From an uncultured Lachnospiraceae bacterium (lineage in GTDB: Bacteria; Bacillota; Clostridia; Lachnospirales; Lachnospiraceae), in assembly GCA_902796375.1 (NCBI GenBank), contig CADBOW010000184.1, positions 1 through 5,418 on the forward strand: 5,418 nucleotides of DNA. Reading direction: 5' to 3'. The translations under genes were made by a program, and so were the position numbers. This document shows positions 1 to 5,385 of this stretch, one piece after another. Position 1 is the stretch's first letter; each line of letters opens with the position of its first letter. The notes beneath the pieces were generated by a model. It was given only the letters and a program-made list of their open reading frames with translations. It was not told the DNA's origin and did not search any database.

Positions 1-333
1 CTCGCAGCGGGAAGCATCCGCCACGCCCCGGACCAGACGGACATACTTCATATTTTCCATGGCTGTGAGAGATCCGTCGATGATGGGATTCTCGATCATG
101 AAGCTGATCCGGTCCCGATGCTTATCCAGATGCTCCTCCTTCTCAAACAACCGGACCCTTCCGTCTGTGGTATGGGCCAGCCCGCCGACGATCTTCATGA
201 TGGTGGTTTTGCCGGCACCGTTGGGTCCGATGAGCCCTACGATGTGCCCCTTCTCCACGGAGAAGGATACATCATGAAGAACCTGATGCTTTCCGTATAT
301 CTTGTTCACGTGTTGTAATTCGATAACCTTCAT
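1..333 (-). CDS. ABC transporter ATP-binding protein, BcrA/LanF-like (partial, C-terminus off the window)
   Basis: The frame starts at the ATG complementary to 331-333 and stays open to base 1, giving 111 N-terminal residues of a protein that normally has 220-310. AGAGG lies 5 nt upstream of this start. Seen: Walker A GPNGAGKTT at residues 36-44, after a typical first strand (MKVIELQHVNKIYG). At residues 79-83 the segment is MIENP, so Glu81 stands where most ABC ATPases have the Q-loop Gln; the LTAMENMKY stretch follows. From family knowledge, a Glu here (the 'E-loop') is typical of LanF/BcrA-type ATPases, which pair with a membrane permease to expel or resist lantibiotics, bacitracin or similar peptides. 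The signature motif, Walker B and the permease lie outside the window, so the substrate is unknown. The ATPase would act on the cytoplasmic membrane face. A putative response-regulator box lies just upstream. The ABC assignment is certain; the subfamily is likely. Confidence 0.93.
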   Translation of the reverse strand, partial: MKVIELQHVNKIYGKHQVLHDVSFSVEKGHIVGLIGPNGAGKTTIMKIVGGLAHTTDGRVRLFEKEEHLDKHRDRISFMIENPIIDGSLTAMENMKYVRLVRGVADASRCE

Positions 334-365
334 ACGTACCTCTTTTCTGCTTCGTGAATTATCTG

Positions 366-405
366 ATTCTAGATTACTACCGGATGGTTAAGAAATGGTA
401 AAGAA
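366..405 (-). promoter_or_regulatory. Candidate response-regulator box and promoter of the ABC transporter gene
   Basis: On the plus strand ATGGTTAAGAA (384-394) is followed directly by ATGGTAAAGAA (395-405). This is an 11-bp direct repeat with one mismatch, about one helical turn per unit, as in sites bound by tandem dimers of OmpR/PhoB-family regulators. It also resembles the GTTAA-N6-GTTAA type. Read on the minus strand, the repeat ends 12 bp before TAGAAT (366-371), a 5/6 match to the -10 consensus, and no good -35 is present. That geometry fits an activator-dependent promoter whose transcript would start about 26 nt before the ATPase ATG. The repeat is seen directly; its function is inferred. 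Confidence 0.45.
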
Positions 406-481
406 GAAAAAAACGCTTGACTTTTACGATTTAATGCGGTAAAGTGATAAAGCGTTTGAGAGGCTGTTGACCGATAGGCCC

Positions 482-498
482 GTTTCCGTGCGGGAAAC
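482..498. repeat. Short inverted repeat upstream of the exchanger promoter
   Basis: GTTTCC (482-487) and GGAAAC (493-498) form a perfect 6-bp inverted repeat around a 5-nt spacer, ending 3 bp before the -35 hexamer of the exchanger promoter. It could be an operator or a chance palindrome. No T-run follows it, so it is not a convincing terminator. Confidence 0.25.
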
Positions 499-501
499 TG
501 C

Positions 502-530
502 TTGACGTTCACAGGAAAATGGAATAGCAT
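502..530 (+). promoter_or_regulatory. Sigma-A-like promoter of the cation exchanger gene
   Basis: TTGACG (502-507) and TAGCAT (525-530) match the -35 (5/6) and -10 (4/6) hexamers with a 17-bp spacer. The expected transcript starts near 537, leaving a leader of about 34 nt with no room for a riboswitch. The TTG at 502 is in frame with the gene, but it is better read as the -35 element than as a start codon. A second, weaker pair lies upstream: TTGACT (417-422), 17 bp, TAAAGT (440-445). Confidence 0.5.
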
Positions 531-570
531 ATATCCGTGTTATCATTTTACAGAGATACGGAGAAACAGA

Positions 571-1557
571 ATGAAGATACTTTTGGATATTCTGATCCTT
601 TTGGTTGGATTCGCGGCACTGATCAAAGGAGCGGACTGGTTTGTAGACGGAAGCGCGGCGGTGGCCCGGAGATTTCGGGTTCCCGGAGTGATCATCGGTC
701 TTACGATCGTAGCCATGGGTACCTCCGCACCGGAGCTGGCAGTCAGCACCTCGGCAGCGATACAGGGATCCAATGAGATCGCCATCAGTAACGTGATCGG
801 TTCCAATCTTTTTAATCTTCTGATGGTGCTCGGCATCTGCGCCATCATCCGTTCGGTTCCGGTGAACAAGGTGATCCTGAAGCGGGATTATCCGGTGAAT
901 CTGGGGATCACCATCATGCTGTTCCTGTTTACGGGGCTTCCTGCATTGCTGAAAGGAGATCTTTTCGATCATTCCATGAATGAGGATGTGGGAGAGGTCA
1001 GCCGCATCTGCGGAATCTGCTGCCTCATCATTTTCATCGGATACATTTTCTTCCTGGTCCGACACGCGAAGAAGAACAGGGTAGAGGAGGATGAGAAGGA
1101 AGAGGAGCTGATGGCTCCCTGGAAATGTGTTCTGCTGATCCTGGTGGGCATCGGTCTGATCGTGGGCGGCGGTGAAGCGGTAGTCTACGGAGCGAAGGAG
1201 ATCGCACTGGCCGCAGGCATGTCGGAAACACTGGTAGGGCTAACCATCGTGGCCCTGGGCACCAGTCTTCCGGAGCTGGTCACATCCATCGTAGCGGCAC
1301 ATAAGGGCCAGGTGGATATGGCGGTGGGCAACTGCATAGGATCGAATATCTTTAATATTCTTCTGATCCTGGGCGTGTCCACAACGATTCACCCCATTGG
1401 TGTAAAGCTGGCAAATGTCTGGGACCTGATCATACTGATCGCAGTCAGTGTTGTGACATTGCTGTTCTGCATCAACAGGAAGAGAATCAACCGTTGGGAA
1501 GGCATCATCATGGTGCTGATGTATATCGGAAGCATGGTATTTGCCATACTGCGATAG
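571..1557 (+). CDS. CaxA/YrbG-family cation (Na+/Ca2+-type) exchanger
   Basis: This 328-aa polytopic membrane protein has the internal duplication of the Ca2+/cation antiporter superfamily. Repeat 1 carries GTSAPEL (residues 50-56, Glu55) and NVIGSNLFN (74-82). Repeat 2 carries GTSLPEL (230-236, Glu235) and NCIGSNIFN (254-262). From family knowledge (NCX_Mj), the two PEL glutamates line the ion site and exchange Na+ or H+ for Ca2+ across the cytoplasmic membrane. The halves are joined near residues 164-180 by a basic-then-acidic hydrophilic loop (RHAKKNR, then EEDEKEEE). A polar stretch around residues 128-145 also separates two membrane segments. The first helix begins almost at the start codon and about ten helices are expected. 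ATG 571 is preferred because GGAG (560-563) sits 7 nt upstream and an upstream TTG overlaps the promoter. The length is normal and the gene looks intact. It appears monocistronic. Ion specificity cannot be read from the sequence. Confidence 0.93.
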   Translation: MKILLDILILLVGFAALIKGADWFVDGSAAVARRFRVPGVIIGLTIVAMGTSAPELAVSTSAAIQGSNEIAISNVIGSNLFNLLMVLGICAIIRSVPVNKVILKRDYPVNLGITIMLFLFTGLPALLKGDLFDHSMNEDVGEVSRICGICCLIIFIGYIFFLVRHAKKNRVEEDEKEEELMAPWKCVLLILVGIGLIVGGGEAVVYGAKEIALAAGMSETLVGLTIVALGTSLPELVTSIVAAHKGQVDMAVGNCIGSNIFNILLILGVSTTIHPIGVKLANVWDLIILIAVSVVTLLFCINRKRINRWEGIIMVLMYIGSMVFAILR

Positions 1558-1728
1558 GATAACCGTTGCGGCATTCGCCATATGGACCGGCAGGCCTGTC
1601 CCCGCGGTTCATTGTTCGCGAAAACAACGCAAACGTAGAAAATGCGCGGGCTCAAACAGGAAGCATCCGGAAATGTGGGTGCTGAATCGTAATTGATAGT
1701 AACAAAAACAGGAAATGAGGAAGAAACA
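1558..1728. other. Exchanger-DAHP synthase intergenic region with possible RNA structure
   Basis: These 171 bp hold no gene. AACC and GCGG (1561-1571) can pair with CCGCGGTT (1602-1609), enclosing a smaller GGAC/GTCC stem (1584-1587 with 1598-1601). This might end the exchanger transcript, but no T-run follows, so an intrinsic terminator is doubtful. TTGTT/AACAA (1612-1616, 1623-1627) forms another short stem. I find no convincing -35/-10 pair for the next gene and no T-box motif or leader-peptide run of aromatic codons. Read-through from the exchanger gene therefore remains possible. Confidence 0.3.
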
Positions 1729-2760
1729 ATGGACATGAAATTTATTCGTAAACTGCCTACCCCCCAGGAGCTGAAGGAGGAATTCCCCATCAGTGCCGAG
1801 ATTGCAGCCGCCAAGGAAAAGAGAGATGAAGAGATCCGGAGGATCTTTAAGGGAGAGAGCGATAAGTTCCTTCTTATCATCGGTCCCTGCTCGGCGGATA
1901 ATGAGGAAGCAGTGCTTGATTATATGAACCGGCTTGCAAAGGTGGCCGACAAGGTACAGGATAAGATCTTTATCATACCCAGGGTTTATACCAATAAGCC
2001 CAGAACCACGGGAATCGGATATAAGGGAATGCTGCATCAGCCGAATCCGGAAGGCAAGGAGGACCTGCTTGCAGGTATCATCGCCATTCGTGAGATGCAC
2101 GCCCGGGTGGTTCGGGAGACCGGCTTCACCTGCGCGGAGGAAATGCTCTACCCGGAGAACCACAGATATCTGTCCGATCTGCTTTCCTATGTGGCCATCG
2201 GTGCCAGATCCGTAGAGGATCAGCAGCACAGACTGGTAGCCAGCGGGATCGGGATTCCGGTGGGCATGAAGAATCCCACCGGCGGAGATATGTCCGTAAT
2301 GATGAATTCCATCATTGCAGCTCAGAGCACGCAGAAATTTCTGTATCGCGGCTGGGAGGTTGAGACTCCGGGAAATCCGCTGGCCCACGCCATCATGCGG
2401 GGTTCGGTGGATAAGTTCGGGCGCAGCCATCCGAACTATCACTATGAGGATCTTCGTATCCTGCTGGATGCGTATGCAGAGAAATCGGAGCTTGTAAATC
2501 CGGCATGTATCGTGGATACCAACCATGCCAACTCCGGGAAGAAGTATCTGGAGCAGATCCGGATCGCGAAGGACGTTCTCCACAGCCGCAGGGTATCCGA
2601 GGATATCCGGAAGCTGGTGAAGGGACTGATGATCGAGAGCTACATCGAGGACGGAGCTCAGAAGATCGGAGAGGGTGTGTACGGAAAATCCATCACCGAC
2701 CCCTGCCTTGGATGGGAGAAGACGGAAAGACTGATACTGGATCTGGCCGAGGAGCTGTAA
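1729..2760 (+). CDS. aroF: 3-deoxy-7-phosphoheptulonate (DAHP) synthase, class I AroF/G/H type
   Basis: The enzyme condenses phosphoenolpyruvate with erythrose 4-phosphate to DAHP, the first step of the shikimate route to Phe, Tyr, Trp and chorismate products; it is cytosolic and metal dependent. The 343 residues match the usual 345-360 of the class I alpha family. Visible motifs, in order: IIGPCSAD with metal-ligand Cys54; IPRVYTNKPRTTG with Arg85 and Lys90, equivalent to the phosphate/PEP-binding Arg92 and Lys97 of E. coli AroG; GARSVEDQQHR; GMKNPTGGD; DTNHANSGKK with the metal-ligand His; MIESYIEDG with the metal-ligand Glu; and the C-terminal GKSITDPCLGWEKTE. It has an AroG-like N-terminal segment, the region where such enzymes are feedback regulated, but which amino acid inhibits it cannot be told. 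ATG 1729 follows GAGGAAG (1717-1723) by 5 nt; an ATG at 1735 is an alternative. The paralogue letter F is conventional only. Confidence 0.96.
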   Translation: MDMKFIRKLPTPQELKEEFPISAEIAAAKEKRDEEIRRIFKGESDKFLLIIGPCSADNEEAVLDYMNRLAKVADKVQDKIFIIPRVYTNKPRTTGIGYKGMLHQPNPEGKEDLLAGIIAIREMHARVVRETGFTCAEEMLYPENHRYLSDLLSYVAIGARSVEDQQHRLVASGIGIPVGMKNPTGGDMSVMMNSIIAAQSTQKFLYRGWEVETPGNPLAHAIMRGSVDKFGRSHPNYHYEDLRILLDAYAEKSELVNPACIVDTNHANSGKKYLEQIRIAKDVLHSRRVSEDIRKLVKGLMIESYIEDGAQKIGEGVYGKSITDPCLGWEKTERLILDLAEEL

Positions 2761-2803
2761 TCTGCAGCTGCGGAAAGCCGGAGATATCATTTGTAGATAC
2801 GAA

Positions 2804-2874
2804 AAGGGACGGTTCCCCTTCGGTGTCGGTACATGAAAATGTATCGATCATCTGCCGAAGGGGAACCGTCCCTT
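2804..2874. terminator. Perfect 20-bp inverted repeat, probable bidirectional terminator (REP-like)
   Basis: The arm at 2804-2823 (core GGGACGGTTCCCC) is the exact reverse complement of 2855-2874. The 31-nt loop folds again: 2825-2834 pairs with 2839-2848 over 10 bp, including two G-U pairs, capped by a GAAA tetraloop. The plus strand continues with ATTTT after the stem, and the minus strand with TTTTCG. The hairpin sits 43 bp past the DAHP synthase stop and 73 bp past the stop of the converging ACT gene, so it can terminate both. From memory, GGGACGGTTCC-type inverted repeats recur between genes in many Firmicutes, so it may also be a dispersed element; this was not searched. Confidence 0.8.
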
Positions 2875-2947
2875 ATTTTGATCTGACAGCCATCGGACGG
2901 ACAGAACCGGCCGTCGTAAGCCGATTCGGTCTCCATGGGAAAGCCGC

Positions 2948-3352
2948 TTACAGTATGGCGTAGCCGCGGTTCTTCAGGCAGGCCTCCACCTCTGCATATC
3001 CTGCCGCATGCAGGATGGCAACGGGAGTTGCGTCCTCGCGGCTGTAGGAAACATACAGATAATCCAGGTTGATGTTGCTGTCCTCGATATCGGAGAGAAG
3101 CCGGTTCAGACTTCCCACATCGTCCGGAATCTTCACACCGATGACCCGGGATACCTTGCAGGTGAATCCATTTTCCTTCAGAAGAGCGAATGCGCGCTCG
3201 GTCTCGTCCACCAGAAGACGTACGATTCCGTACTCCGCACTGTCATTGGTGATGGCGCAGTAAATATTCAGATGATTCTCCGTGAGAAGCTGTGTGATCT
3301 CACGCATGGAACCCTTTCTGTTCTCGGCAAAAATTGAAATCTGTTCTACCAT
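2948..3352 (-). CDS. Tandem ACT-domain protein (small-molecule-binding regulator)
   Basis: The 134-aa protein consists of two ACT domains and nothing else. ACT1 covers about residues 3-65, with the ligand-loop motif ENRKGSMREI followed by NIYCAITND. ACT2 covers about 67-134, with IPDDVGSLNRLL then NINLDYLYVS. ACT domains usually bind amino acids at domain or subunit interfaces. Stand-alone tandem-ACT proteins of this length are common in Clostridia and archaea, often beside a phenylacetate-CoA ligase gene, which is absent here. There is no catalytic or DNA-binding domain and no signal peptide, so a cytosolic amino-acid sensor is the reasonable reading; ligand and partner are unknown. The start is the ATG complementary to 3350-3352, because GGAGG lies 6 nt upstream; the frame runs 60 nt further upstream without Shine-Dalgarno support. 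It converges on the DAHP synthase gene, which hints at aromatic amino acids but proves nothing. Confidence 0.9.
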   Translation of the reverse strand: MVEQISIFAENRKGSMREITQLLTENHLNIYCAITNDSAEYGIVRLLVDETERAFALLKENGFTCKVSRVIGVKIPDDVGSLNRLLSDIEDSNINLDYLYVSYSREDATPVAILHAAGYAEVEACLKNRGYAIL

Positions 3353-3459
3353 TTGTATCCTCCAACTTGTATAATGAAACTGTGTGTAACAACGGTTTGT
3401 ATTGTAATACATTTATATGGAAAAATCCAGTCAAATAACGAACGAAGGGAGAGCCGGTC
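3353..3459. promoter_or_regulatory. Divergent control region with a 14-bp palindrome
   Basis: This region separates the ACT gene (minus) from the peptidase-like operon (plus). TGTATTGTAATACA (3398-3411) is a perfect inverted repeat with a 2-bp centre. On the minus strand TTGACT (3429-3434) is 17 bp from TGTATT (3406-3411), so the palindrome would cover the -10 of the ACT gene and could be a repressor site. On the plus strand TATAAT (3370-3375) is a perfect -10 hexamer but has no recognisable -35. The ribosome binding site of the plus-strand gene is AGGGAG (3446-3451). The palindrome is seen; promoter roles are inferred. Confidence 0.4.
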
Positions 3460-4146
3460 ATGGCACGGGAAGAACTGATCCATCCGTATATCGCTGTTCA
3501 GGCAGAGAACGGCAGGATTTCCTATGGCGGGGATCAGGCGTGGCTGAAGACTCCCGCGGAGCGGTCCTTCGGATGCGGACTGATCGCAGCGGCGGATATC
3601 CTTCGTTACCTGAGACGAAAAGAGGACAGGGAAGAGCTCCCCGGGGACAGAACCCTTTCGAAGGAGACCTATCTGGAGGAGATCCGCGTACTTGCAGGAG
3701 ATTTCCGGATCCGAGGCCCCCTGGGGATCACGGGCTTCGGGATCGCAAACCGGATGAACCGGATCTTCCGAAGAGAGGGACTGCCCTACCGCAGCAAATG
3801 GTCCTTCGGCAGAAGGAAGCTGGAGCGGCGGATTCCGGAAATGCTCTCCGCAGACATTCCGGTGCTTCTTTCCGTGGGACCGGGTTTCTTTCATAAGAAG
3901 GAACGCCTGCCCCTGTATCGTCCGGACGGGCAAGGAGGGTATCGGAAGGTCCAGTCCATGCGGGATCATTATGTAACGGTGACGGGAAGAATTCCATCGG
4001 AAACCGGAGACAGCATGCTGCGGATCTCCTCCTGGGGAGATGAATATTATGTTAACCAGGATGAATACGAGGAGCACGTGAAGCGATGTGATAACTTCCT
4101 GTTCAGCAGCATACTCTATATACGAAAGAAAGAGCGACAGACATGA
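3460..4146 (+). CDS. Papain/C39-like cysteine peptidase-like protein (putative)
   Basis: The 228 residues match no family I can name with certainty. Three features suggest a papain-like fold. SFGCGLIAAADILRYL places a candidate nucleophile Cys39 at the start of a helix. DHYVTVTG supplies a candidate His170 on a strand. ISSWGDEYYV (residues 189-198) resembles the papain NSWG turn. In papain the Asn of NSWG completes the triad; here the position is Ser190, and the Asp-Pro usual in C39 peptidases is also absent, so activity is uncertain. No signal peptide or membrane helix is visible, and the protein is rich in Arg, so it is probably cytosolic. ATG 3460 has AGGGAG 8 nt upstream. The stop codon lies within 20 bp of the next gene's start, and a 4-bp ATGA overlap is possible, so the two genes are almost surely cotranscribed. 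It could instead be an amidase, transglutaminase-like enzyme or inactive relative of the fold. Confidence 0.7.
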   Translation: MAREELIHPYIAVQAENGRISYGGDQAWLKTPAERSFGCGLIAAADILRYLRRKEDREELPGDRTLSKETYLEEIRVLAGDFRIRGPLGITGFGIANRMNRIFRREGLPYRSKWSFGRRKLERRIPEMLSADIPVLLSVGPGFFHKKERLPLYRPDGQGGYRKVQSMRDHYVTVTGRIPSETGDSMLRISSWGDEYYVNQDEYEEHVKRCDNFLFSSILYIRKKERQT

Positions 4147-4163
4147 CATTTTCGGAGATAAAT

Positions 4164-5153
4164 ATGAAAAATGATCCTCAGCTGCGGATCCTTCTGATCC
4201 TGACGGGAGGAACCATAGGAACCGTGACCTCGGCAGACGGGATACGACGGATCCCCGGAACGGGAGATATGGCAGAGCCCCTGCTGCTTTCCCTGCTGCG
4301 GGACAGACATCCGGAGCTTCTGCCGGAGGCTGCGATCCGGATCCCATATCAGGTGCTGAGCGAGCATATGACACCGGGGCATCTGGAGCAGCTGGCGGAC
4401 TGTCTCCGGCGGGAGCTGACGCCGGAGGCGATGAAAGGCTATGATGCGGTCTGTATCACACATGGGTCGGATACCCTGGCATATACGGCGGCATTTCTGG
4501 GAGAGCTGATGCAGGGATGTCCAGTGCCTGTTTTTCTGCTGGCCGCGCAGCGTCCGCCGGAGGATCCGGAGAGCAATGCGTTGGAAAATGTGACAGCAGC
4601 CCTTCAGCTGGCCGCTGCATTCCGGCATGGGGAATATGCCGCCGGACCGGTTTCGGGCAGCGGCTCCTCCGTATGGGTTCCCTACCGGAACTCCGACGGA
4701 GTTCTGTATCTCCACAGAGCTGAGGAACTGATCCAGTGTGAACCTGGGTCGGATGATTTCTTCAGCTGCGGAATGAAGGCCTTTCCGCCGGAGGAGGGCG
4801 AAGGGATCTTCCCGGGAGGAGCGAAGGAATGGTCAGTTCCGGAGATTTCCCTGCGGTCCGATGTTCTGGTGCTGCATCCGTATGTGGGGATCGATTATGA
4901 TCACATTTCATTGGATTCCGTGGGCGCGGTTCTGCATACGCTGTATCATTCCTCCACGGCACCGAAGGAGCTGGCGGGTTTTCTGGACCGCTGCAGGGAA
5001 GCGGGCATCTGCTGCTACATTCTCCCCTGCGATCCCGGGAGCTGTCATTATGAAACCACCGGGGAGCTGTTGCAGCACGGGGCGGTGCCGGTTCACGGCA
5101 TGACAGAGGAGAGGGCCTATATGCGGCTGCTGATGGGGCGCTCCGTCGGCTGA
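4164..5153 (+). CDS. Asparaginase/glutaminase-family protein with altered active-site motifs
   Basis: The 329-aa length and architecture match bacterial L-asparaginases, which hydrolyse Asn to Asp and ammonia. Seen: LLILTGGTIGT with the first catalytic Thr at residue 17; LSEHMTP (65-71) in place of the substrate-binding DSSDMTP; THGSDTLAYTAAFL (99-112); and a C-terminal domain beginning near SDVLVLHPYVG. Several expected residues differ. The second catalytic Thr (HGTDT) is Ser102, with Asp103 kept. The catalytic Lys of the R-x-x-K motif appears as Glu188 in RAEE. YGAGN-like residues read YHSST. It may therefore be a weakened or re-specialised amidohydrolase. There is no signal peptide, so it is cytosolic. 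ATG 4164 is chosen because GGAG (4154-4157) lies 6 nt upstream and it places the TGGTI motif at the usual distance from the start. ATG 4143, overlapping the previous stop as ATGA and adding seven residues, is the alternative. It is second in an operon with the peptidase-like gene. Confidence 0.88.
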   Translation: MKNDPQLRILLILTGGTIGTVTSADGIRRIPGTGDMAEPLLLSLLRDRHPELLPEAAIRIPYQVLSEHMTPGHLEQLADCLRRELTPEAMKGYDAVCITHGSDTLAYTAAFLGELMQGCPVPVFLLAAQRPPEDPESNALENVTAALQLAAAFRHGEYAAGPVSGSGSSVWVPYRNSDGVLYLHRAEELIQCEPGSDDFFSCGMKAFPPEEGEGIFPGGAKEWSVPEISLRSDVLVLHPYVGIDYDHISLDSVGAVLHTLYHSSTAPKELAGFLDRCREAGICCYILPCDPGSCHYETTGELLQHGAVPVHGMTEERAYMRLLMGRSVG

Positions 5154-5166
5154 GAGGAGGAACCCC

Positions 5167-5381
5167 ATGGATATCGATCAAAAGGAACGGGGTCGGAGAA
5201 GGAGGAGACCGTCACAGCAGTCTGTTTTCCCGCAGCCTGTGCCACCTCCTGCAGCTTTGATCCGGAGCAGGGAGACTGGTATGCGGCCAACGGCCTGTAC
5301 ACCATCGAGGTGGGACGCTCCTCAAGAGAGATTGAACAGAACATAGACGCGCAATCCCCTTCCTCTTTAGGGAGGGGTTAG
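5167..5381 (+). pseudogene. Remnant of a GH3 beta-glucosidase-type gene
   Basis: Thirteen bases after the asparaginase-like stop, GAGGAGG (5154-5160, overlapping the stop context) precedes ATG 5167, which reads MDIDQKERG; short MDI-type N-termini are common in GH3 enzymes. This frame then becomes Arg- and Pro-rich nonsense and stops at 5344-5346. In another frame, 5196-5342 encodes EKEETVTAV, then FDPEQGDWYAANGLYTIEVG and RSSREIEQN. This matches the end of the C-terminal fibronectin III-like domain of GH3 glycosidases, with its W..xxGxYxxxVGxSSRxI pattern. That frame has no start codon and stops at 5379-5381. The likeliest history is a GH3 gene that lost its catalytic core by an out-of-frame deletion, with the junction between about 5180 and 5205. 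The family call rests on one motif block. The fragment cannot be an active glycosidase. Confidence 0.6.
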
Positions 5382-5385
5382 CGTC
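5346..5385. terminator. Strong hairpin at the right end, terminator-like or element end
   Basis: CCCCTTCCT (5356-5364) pairs with AGGGAGGGG (5369-5377) over 9 bp with one G-U pair, around a CTTT loop. GACGC (5346-5350) and GCGTC (5381-5385) add an outer 5-bp stem. No T-run follows on either strand, so intrinsic termination is uncertain. It could close the peptidase-like/asparaginase-like operon and the GH3 remnant, or mark the edge of an inserted element beginning where GH3 similarity ends (about 5343). The remaining bases to 5418 are A-rich and show no gene. Confidence 0.45.

Noticed and set aside
502..570. TTG start at 502 extending the exchanger by 23 residues
   Set aside because: The TTG forms the -35 hexamer, the extension lacks a ribosome binding site, and family members begin at the first membrane helix as from ATG 571.
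424..1065. Minus-strand open frame (213 codons) opposite the exchanger gene
   Set aside because: It is rich in Asp, His and Gln with no family resemblance, and it covers the clear GTSAPEL and GSNLFN coding motifs of the exchanger.
1558..1728. T-box riboswitch or Trp-type attenuator before the DAHP synthase gene
   Set aside because: A CCGCGG stretch recalls T-box antiterminators, but the conserved GGGTGG motif, a terminator with T-run, and space for a specifier stem are missing.
1609..2790. Long minus-strand open frame (393 codons) opposite the DAHP synthase gene
   Set aside because: It lies across a gene with unmistakable motifs; its translation is His/Leu-rich with no recognisable domain. 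It is a codon-bias shadow.
2875..2947. Separate terminator hairpin for the ACT gene
   Set aside because: Only short imperfect pairings (ACCG/CGGT near 2907-2935) are present, with no T-run. The 2804-2874 hairpin serves better.
3346..4374. Long minus-strand open frame (342 codons) across the peptidase-like gene and the start of the asparaginase-like gene
   Set aside because: It has no domain signal, and it runs antisense to two coupled genes with good ribosome binding sites.
5167..5346. 59-codon ORF beginning MDIDQKERG as a real small protein
   Set aside because: Although it has a good ribosome binding site, its Arg/Pro-rich sequence is explained by out-of-frame reading of a GH3 coding remnant.
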